DNA of 64,000 nt from M269 sp964640795 (lineage in GTDB: Bacteria > Pseudomonadota > Gammaproteobacteria > Enterobacterales > Alteromonadaceae). Shown here in pieces: positions 58,298 to 64,000 of this stretch. The stretch spans positions 1-64,000 of the forward strand of contig CAZXIN010000020.1 in NCBI GenBank assembly GCA_964640795.1. Reading direction: 5' to 3'. Position 1 is the stretch's first letter; the number at the start of each line of letters is the position of its first letter. The translations under genes and the position numbers were made by a program. The notes below the pieces were generated by a model. It was not told where the DNA came from and did no database searches. It saw nothing but the letters and a program-made list of their open reading frames with translations.

Positions 58298-60505
58298 CTA
58301 TGACGTCATAGTGTAAGTTGATTGCCTAGAGCCGGTTAAGTCTTCGCACAACTGTGACAAATCCGGATCCGCTAATATCTCTTCCAATGTTCTATTCAAC
58401 TTGCGTTGCCAATTAGGATACTCATTGCTGGTACCCGGAACGTTAACAGGCTCATCCATATCTAGCCAGTCCTCTAATTGCAGGCTCAACATTGTACTAT
58501 TTCCTTTCGCCATGTGATTTTGCAAAGCGTGATTAAGCGCCTGATGCATACCGGTTTGAGATGCATCTTTTGAGTGCCCTGCGGGTAATGCACCATGGCC
58601 ATGCAATGAATCTAGAATAGACTGTTTATCAGTAAGACGCTTGTCATATAAATGAGGCAACACCTCTTCATCATACAATTTAAGTTCTTTTGCTAATGCT
58701 AAGTCATTGCAATGCCAATACCCTCTTAGGGTTGGAATATCGTGGGTTGTGAGTGCAGCTAACGACTGTTCTGGATAATGTTCCGGTGAGAAAAACCCTC
58801 CGTCGTGAGCCTGTTCAAACAGAAACACTCGATAAGACAAAATACCTTGCTCAGCTAACTTAGCCTTTATTTCTGGTGGCACTGTCCCTAAATCTTCACC
58901 GACGATGGTTGTTTGGTTACGTTGACTTTCTAATGCCAGAATACCTAATAAGTCATCCATCGGATAATAAACATAACCACCTTGCTTTGCCTCATCATCG
59001 GCCCCGACCCACCACAATCTCAATAGCGCCATCACATGATCTAAACGCAGCGCACCACATGAACTCATATTAGCCGAAAATAAATCGATAATGGGCTGAT
59101 ACTGCTGCTGATAAAGTGTGTCAGGGTTCATTGGTGGTAACCCCCACTTTTGACCGAGGGGGCCCATAACATCAGGTGGCGCACCGATACTGGCTTTCAA
59201 TGCGTACAGATCCTGATTAGACCATATTTCACTGCTACCCTCGCTATCCCCAACAGCCAAGTCCCGATACAAACCTACAGTCATACCACTAGCTAATGCT
59301 TGCTGATGTGCTTCTTCCAGCTGCAGTGATGCCTGCCATTGCAAATAAAGGTAAAATTTAATCCGATAGGCATGTTCTTTTTTAAATACTTTTACTGCAG
59401 GTTTGTCCGATTGATTTAATTCCTCAGGGAAAACCGGCCATCCCCAATTAGGCAACTCTCGCTCAATAAGATACGCTTGAATTGCCTCAAAAGTTGCTAG
59501 GTTATCCAAAGTCCCACCACCTGCTTTAACAAACGCATTAAACGCTTCCTGTTTAAGGCAAGGCTTAGAGAGGTAAGTGGTGTTATACCAAGCAAAAATC
59601 CGTTCAAGTATATTAAGTTTAAGTTCAGTGACGCCTGTATAATCGACGTACTTGGATTGCCTTACCTGATTTAATTTGGATTGAAATGCCAAAGAATAAA
59701 ACTCTGATTGCACTTCAGGTTGCTCAAACCCTTCTAAAGCTGGGACATTGAGGTAAAGTGTGTTCAACCATTTTCTTGAAGAGGGTCCATAAGGACTACA
59801 GGTTTTGGGATGATTCAAATACAACGCATGCATTGGGTTAAGGCCAATAAAGTTTGCCCCCTTATTTGCCAGCCCTGTAGCAAGCCTTTTTAAATCACCA
59901 AAATCACCAATTCCCCAATTGTCGTCACTGCGTAAACAGTAGAGTTGTGCCGTAACACCCCATATTTTATTATTCTGTTGTGCGGTTGTATGTCGATAAC
60001 ATTGTTTCGGTGCAATAATGAGACGCATTGAACTGATATTATTTTCATCAACATCTTGCAATCGACACTCGTAGTACCCAGCTGAAAGCGTCATAGGTAG
60101 TTCAACCAAATACTCCTGAAACTCGTCTCCGTCATTAAAATGCATGACATTAACCAGCTCACCGTCTATTGCAGAGAAGGGATGTTCTTTGAGTTTTTCA
60201 TTCTCTCCAACAATCGCAAAGGTAAAATCTTCGGTAGCGAGTTCTATTGGTAATCTAACAGCGATAGATATTGCATCACTTTCTTTAACAACCTGAACCG
60301 GATTAAGTGGTCTTAGCCAATCACGTTGCACCTGTTGATTAACTTGATCAATGAGCTTACTTTCGTCTTTAACATCGTATCCCATAGCTGACAAAAGGCT
60401 GACCTTGGTAACCTCAGCAATGTCGACTGGTTTCCCCCAAGCGTCTATATAGGTACTTTCAATACCACGTACTTCACTTAACTCATCAATGAGCGAACTA
60501 TTCAT
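58298..60505 (-). CDS. malQ: 4-alpha-glucanotransferase (amylomaltase)
   Basis: GH77 enzyme that transfers maltodextrin units. About 735 aa, of the long MalQ form with an N-terminal extension. Motifs include WGVTAQLYCLRSDDNWGIGD, LRLDHVMALLRLWWVG (nucleophile Asp), and VGEDLGTVPPEI (acid Glu). The ATG at 60505 is preferred to 60523. It is the first gene of malQ-glgB-glgX. Confidence 0.95.
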   Translation of the reverse strand: MNSSLIDELSEVRGIESTYIDAWGKPVDIAEVTKVSLLSAMGYDVKDESKLIDQVNQQVQRDWLRPLNPVQVVKESDAISIAVRLPIELATEDFTFAIVGENEKLKEHPFSAIDGELVNVMHFNDGDEFQEYLVELPMTLSAGYYECRLQDVDENNISSMRLIIAPKQCYRHTTAQQNNKIWGVTAQLYCLRSDDNWGIGDFGDLKRLATGLANKGANFIGLNPMHALYLNHPKTCSPYGPSSRKWLNTLYLNVPALEGFEQPEVQSEFYSLAFQSKLNQVRQSKYVDYTGVTELKLNILERIFAWYNTTYLSKPCLKQEAFNAFVKAGGGTLDNLATFEAIQAYLIERELPNWGWPVFPEELNQSDKPAVKVFKKEHAYRIKFYLYLQWQASLQLEEAHQQALASGMTVGLYRDLAVGDSEGSSEIWSNQDLYALKASIGAPPDVMGPLGQKWGLPPMNPDTLYQQQYQPIIDLFSANMSSCGALRLDHVMALLRLWWVGADDEAKQGGYVYYPMDDLLGILALESQRNQTTIVGEDLGTVPPEIKAKLAEQGILSYRVFLFEQAHDGGFFSPEHYPEQSLAALTTHDIPTLRGYWHCNDLALAKELKLYDEEVLPHLYDKRLTDKQSILDSLHGHGALPAGHSKDASQTGMHQALNHALQNHMAKGNSTMLSLQLEDWLDMDEPVNVPGTSNEYPNWQRKLNRTLEEILADPDLSQLCEDLTGSRQSTYTMTS

Positions 60506-60651
60506 ACTTGCAAGTCTTCCCAAACAAGATCCAAAACTGTTGCTTAGTCTAAACTATAACTAGTCACTTTATCCACGACCAACCATTAACGTAATTAAAC
60601 AACATTTTTTGCTTTTATTTTGATTAATACTATTAATACAGGCATAATTTA

Positions 60652-60666
60652 CGTAATATAATTACA
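60652..60666. promoter_or_regulatory. HexR-like operator between malQ and gapA
   Basis: GTAAT-ATA-ATTAC with a trailing A closely matches the HexR consensus TGTAATTAAATTACA. HexR regulates gap, eda and related genes in many gammaproteobacteria. The hexR gene is not in this window. Confidence 0.55.
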
Positions 60667-60693
60667 TATTACTTATTTTGTTGAGGATTTATC

Positions 60694-61686
60694 ATGTCAA
60701 TTAAAGTCGCTATTAATGGTTTTGGCCGCATCGGTCGCCTTGTTTTCCGCGAAGCCTTCCAAAGACAAGATATTGAAATTGTTGGCATAAATGATCTTAT
60801 TGACGCTGAGTATATGGCTTACATGCTTAAATACGATTCGACTCATGGCCGATTTAATGGCTCCGTTGAGGTCAAAGATGGGCAGCTTATCGTTAATGAC
60901 AAAGCTATCAGAACCACGTCGGAGCGTGATCCAGCTAATCTAGCTTGGGGTGATCTGAACGTTGATGTTGTTGTTGAGGCTACGGGCTTATTCTTAACAG
61001 ACGAAGCTGCCAGAAAACACATCCAAGCCGGCGCGAAGAAAGTTGTTCTTTCAGCCCCATCTAAAGATGCAACGCCTATGTTCGTAATGGGTGTTAATCA
61101 CGAAAGCTATGATGGACAAGATATTGTTTCAAATGCTTCGTGTACAACTAACTGCTTAGCGCCGTTAGCGAAAGTGCTTAATGATAACTTTGGTATTACT
61201 GATGGCCTAATGACAACTGTTCATGCAACGACTGCGACGCAAAAAACAGTTGATGGCCCTTCTGTTAAAGATTGGCGCGGTGGTCGTGGAGCTTCCCAAA
61301 ACATCATTCCATCATCAACGGGGGCAGCTAAAGCAGTAGGTAAAGTTATACCTGAGTTAAACGGTAAGTTAACTGGTATGGCATTTAGAGTACCTACTGC
61401 GAATGTTTCTGTTGTCGATTTGACTGTCAACTTATCAAAGCCTGCAACTTATGAGCAAATCTGTATGGCGGTTAAAGAAGCATCAGAAGGCGAGCTAAAA
61501 GGTATTCTTGCATACACAGAAGATCAGGTTGTTTCTCAAGATTTCATTGGTGAAACTTGCACCTCTGTCTTCGATGCTGGCGCAGGTATTGCCCTCACAG
61601 ATACCTTTGTGAAAGTTGTTTCTTGGTATGACAACGAAATCGGCTACTCAAACAAAGTACTCGATCTTGTGACACATATTGCATAA
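60694..61686 (+). CDS. gapA: glyceraldehyde-3-phosphate dehydrogenase
   Basis: NAD-linked GAPDH, 330 aa. It has the Rossmann start VAINGFGRIGRLVFRE, the active-site SNASCTTNCLAP with Cys150, and the C-terminal SWYDNEIGYSNKVLDL. A TTGAGGA site precedes the ATG. It is divergent from malQ and has its own terminator. Confidence 0.97.
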   Translation: MSIKVAINGFGRIGRLVFREAFQRQDIEIVGINDLIDAEYMAYMLKYDSTHGRFNGSVEVKDGQLIVNDKAIRTTSERDPANLAWGDLNVDVVVEATGLFLTDEAARKHIQAGAKKVVLSAPSKDATPMFVMGVNHESYDGQDIVSNASCTTNCLAPLAKVLNDNFGITDGLMTTVHATTATQKTVDGPSVKDWRGGRGASQNIIPSSTGAAKAVGKVIPELNGKLTGMAFRVPTANVSVVDLTVNLSKPATYEQICMAVKEASEGELKGILAYTEDQVVSQDFIGETCTSVFDAGAGIALTDTFVKVVSWYDNEIGYSNKVLDLVTHIA

Positions 61687-61732
61687 GGCGACAATAGAGC
61701 GTTATTAGCAACGCATTAACATGACACTTCCT

Positions 61733-61766
61733 AAGCGACATCAGGCCTACTGAATGTCGCTTTTTT
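61733..61766 (+). terminator. gapA terminator
   Basis: AAGCGACAT / ATGTCGCTT arms with a 12-base loop, followed by six T. Confidence 0.83.
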
Positions 61767-61805
61767 ATGTCACCCTATTATCCCCTCTAATTAAAAGAAA
61801 CCTCT

Positions 61806-62681
61806 ATGTCAGAACTCTTGTCAGTTATCTATCAAACCAATGAGCATGGCGTTCAATACGTCCAAGTTAACAATGACTACGCTAAAGCTGAGGTTTGCCT
61901 CTATGGTGGTCACGTCACTCGTTTTGCACCAAAGACAGACAATCGCGAGAGGCTATGGGTGAGTCCAAATACCAGACTCGATGCCAGCAAACCAATTCGA
62001 GGTGGTGTGCCTATTTGTTGGCCTTGGTTTGGCGACTTTAAATTATCTCCGCTTTTCCACACCTCAGAACACCAAAACGCTAACTTCCCCGCTCACGGTT
62101 TTCTAAGAACACAAAATTGGTCTGTTGACAAAATAGTAGAAGACAGCAAGAACACAAAACTCTATCTAAAACCTGAGTCCACAGCAGGCTTGGGGTTTAA
62201 ACATCAGGCAGACGTCACTTTTATTGTAACCATAGGCGAAGCATTGAGCCTCGACCTAGTGACTCAAAATACAGGTGCAGAGGCCTTCAATTACAGCTGC
62301 GCCCTGCACTCCTATTTCGCTATCGAGAATATACATAAAACCGTTTTAGAAGGGCTAAGTGGTGACTATTTTGACAAAACACGTGGATTCAATCGGTTCG
62401 AGACACCTGACAATTATCAATTTACTTCAGAAACAGACAGAGTGCACTTAAACGCAGCTGCAAAAGTGTCTATTCTCAATGGGTTTAAAACAGAGGTTGT
62501 TTCATATGGGCATGACAGTATAGTCGTTTGGAACCCTTGGGCAGAAAAGTCGGCTTCTATGCAGGATATGAGTGACGACGGCTATCAACAGATGCTTTGC
62601 GTTGAGACTGCTGTCACTCAATTACCGGGTCATGCTTTAGCTCCCGGTGAGTCTCATCGCTTAAAACAAGTCATCAATTAA
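61806..62681 (+). CDS. yeaD: glucose-6-phosphate 1-epimerase (aldose mutarotase family)
   Basis: Interconverts alpha and beta anomers of hexose 6-phosphates. 291 aa. Family motifs are YGGHVTRFAPK, RGGVPICWPWFGDF, AHGFLRTQNW and ALHSYFAIENI, with a final CVETAVTQLPGHALAPGE. It follows gapA beyond a terminator and belongs with the surrounding sugar-phosphate genes. Confidence 0.93.
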   Translation: MSELLSVIYQTNEHGVQYVQVNNDYAKAEVCLYGGHVTRFAPKTDNRERLWVSPNTRLDASKPIRGGVPICWPWFGDFKLSPLFHTSEHQNANFPAHGFLRTQNWSVDKIVEDSKNTKLYLKPESTAGLGFKHQADVTFIVTIGEALSLDLVTQNTGAEAFNYSCALHSYFAIENIHKTVLEGLSGDYFDKTRGFNRFETPDNYQFTSETDRVHLNAAAKVSILNGFKTEVVSYGHDSIVVWNPWAEKSASMQDMSDDGYQQMLCVETAVTQLPGHALAPGESHRLKQVIN

Positions 62682-62821
62682 GGTGTTAAGCCTGCTTTAA
62701 CCTCTGGTACATGAGCAATCAACATTTCCGATTGAAATCAGTCCCACAAGCAACTTATTTTAAACGACTAAAGAGAAGCTGTGGGAGTGAATTCATCCAC
62801 GAACAACCTCGCGGATGATAA

Positions 62822-63478
62822 TCAGCGCTCTTGATTGGAATTGGCGCCGCAAACAGCCTGTTTGGCTAAATCTGTAATGCGTTTCCAATCACCTGACTGC
62901 AAAGCATCTTCTGGCACCAACCATGAACCACCAACACATTGAATGCTTGGTAAAGCCAAATAGTCCAGATAATTAGCTGGAGAAATACCCCCCGTTGGAC
63001 AAAACACAACATCTGGGAATGGCCCACTAATGGCCTTCAGAGCTTTTACACCACCTGATGCTTCAGCTGGGAAAAACTTGAAGTGTGTATAACCAAAATC
63101 TAGCCCGAGCATCAATTCTGAAATTGATGCAATACCGGGTATTAATGCGATACTGGACTCAGTTCCGGCTTCTAATAAACGACTTGTTAAACCGGGGCTA
63201 ATAGCGAATTTTGCTCCTGCATCAATCACTTGCTGCAATTGATTTGGATTGGTGACTGTACCCGCGCCAATGACAGCATCTGGGAGCTTGGTTGCAATTT
63301 CAGAAATCACATCTAATGCAGCTGGTGTGCGCAATGTTACTTCCAATACCTTTACGCCTCCCTCAATCAGCGCTTCAGCCATTGGCACTGCATGAGCAAC
63401 GTCATTGACCACAAGCACAGGAACCACAGGCCCTTGAGCAAAAACTTCGGCAGAAGACATTTTCCAGTTTATTGTCAT
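62822..63478 (-). CDS. eda: KDPG / KHG aldolase
   Basis: Splits 2-keto-3-deoxy-6-phosphogluconate to pyruvate and glyceraldehyde 3-phosphate. 218 aa. VLEVTLRTPAAL, GAGTVTNPNQL, the Schiff-base region FKFFPAEASGG and the PTGGISPANYLDYL phosphate site are all present. It starts 5 bases after the glucokinase stop, so the two are an operon. Confidence 0.96.
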   Translation of the reverse strand: MTINWKMSSAEVFAQGPVVPVLVVNDVAHAVPMAEALIEGGVKVLEVTLRTPAALDVISEIATKLPDAVIGAGTVTNPNQLQQVIDAGAKFAISPGLTSRLLEAGTESSIALIPGIASISELMLGLDFGYTHFKFFPAEASGGVKALKAISGPFPDVVFCPTGGISPANYLDYLALPSIQCVGGSWLVPEDALQSGDWKRITDLAKQAVCGANSNQER

Positions 63479-63483
63479 TGTGA

Positions 63484-64000
63484 TTAACCTTTATAGTGTT
63501 GTTCAAGATGCGCGGCGGCACCAATCAAGCCAAAATCAGGCTCAGTTATCAAATACGTAGGAATATCGCGCACATAATCTGTAAATCTGCCTTTAGCTTC
63601 AAAGGCCAATCTAAAATCACTTGTGGCAAAGTGATCGACAAAATGCTGAACCACACCACCTGCAATATAAACACCACCGAATGTGCCTAAATTGAGTGCT
63701 AGGTTTCCAGCAAAGGAGCCAAGGATACGACAGAACTGGCCTAATGCAGCCAAACAGATATCACAAGAACCATTCAATGCTTTACCTGTAATACCTGATG
63801 CTTCTTCTTCAGACGCGTTAACACCTGCATCCTTTGCTAAAGCGCGATAAATATTAACGAGACCACGGCCAGAAAGTACTTCTTCAGCAGAAGGGTGAAT
63901 ACCTTCACTACGAAGATATTGCCAAACAGTTATGTCTACTTCATCGGCAGGTGCAAAATCAACATGTCCACCCTCACCATCTAATGTTTGCCATCCAGAT
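63484..64000 (-). CDS. glk: glucokinase, C-terminal part (cut by window end)
   Basis: The open frame runs to the window edge, so the start is outside. It reads GEGGHVDFAPADEVDITVWQ, a family motif, then HPSAEEVLSGRGLVNIYRAL and GGVYIAGGVVQHFVDHF, ending TEPDFGLIGAAAHLEQHYKG. These are standard for bacterial Glk. It is coupled to eda in an Entner-Doudoroff operon. Confidence 0.93.
   Translation of the reverse strand, partial: SGWQTLDGEGGHVDFAPADEVDITVWQYLRSEGIHPSAEEVLSGRGLVNIYRALAKDAGVNASEEEASGITGKALNGSCDICLAALGQFCRILGSFAGNLALNLGTFGGVYIAGGVVQHFVDHFATSDFRLAFEAKGRFTDYVRDIPTYLITEPDFGLIGAAAHLEQHYKG

Overview
The window looks like a chromosomal segment of a marine-type gammaproteobacterium, about 40% GC. 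Its core genes (asnS, 67K-type sppA, BarA-like hybrid kinase, Entner-Doudoroff and glycogen genes) are of gammaproteobacterial type, possibly Oceanospirillales-like. The exact genus cannot be fixed from sequence alone. No rRNA, tRNA, phage, insertion sequence or CRISPR array was seen.

Layout. (1) 0.3-15.3 kb: housekeeping and signalling genes: asnS, a YdjA-like nitroreductase, DoxX, a 50-residue ORF, sppA, a hybrid histidine kinase, a DUF885 lipoprotein, a channel-like membrane protein, DUF1289, a secreted protein, DUF2750 and an APC permease. (2) 15.6-21.2 kb: a compact minus-strand operon that I read as an undescribed RiPP cluster of graspetide type. It has two unannotated paralogous precursor peptides (58 and 52 aa), an MvdD-like ATP-grasp ligase, a ClpP/SDH-fold protease, a MauE-like membrane protein, a TlpA-like thioredoxin and an ABC exporter. 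(3) 21.9-23.1 kb: a DUF3391/HD-GYP phosphodiesterase gene.

(4) 23.4-48.6 kb: a sedentary chromosomal integron. The integrase gene is on the plus strand at the right end, behind a promoter overlapped by a LexA box. About 24 kb of cassettes run away from it on the minus strand, with about 48 intact or degenerate attC sites. The stop codon of many cassette genes lies inside the attC core. Cassettes encode a 12-member family of small secreted two-cysteine proteins, many small membrane proteins, DUF4279, DUF1801, GFA, Nudix, ExbD-like and pseudopilin-like proteins, a three-gene AraC/VOC/DUF3291 unit, two repeated ORF-poor cassettes and several broken genes. The integrase itself ends at a premature stop, and the family C-terminal tail continues in frame after it.

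(5) 48.6-64 kb: M14 peptidase, msrB, gnd, the glycogen/maltodextrin set glgX-glgB-malQ, divergent gapA with a HexR-like operator, a hexose-6-phosphate mutarotase, and the Entner-Doudoroff genes eda and glk (glk is cut by the window end). Together these cover glycogen turnover to glucose phosphates and their use through 6-phosphogluconate, KDPG and GAPDH.
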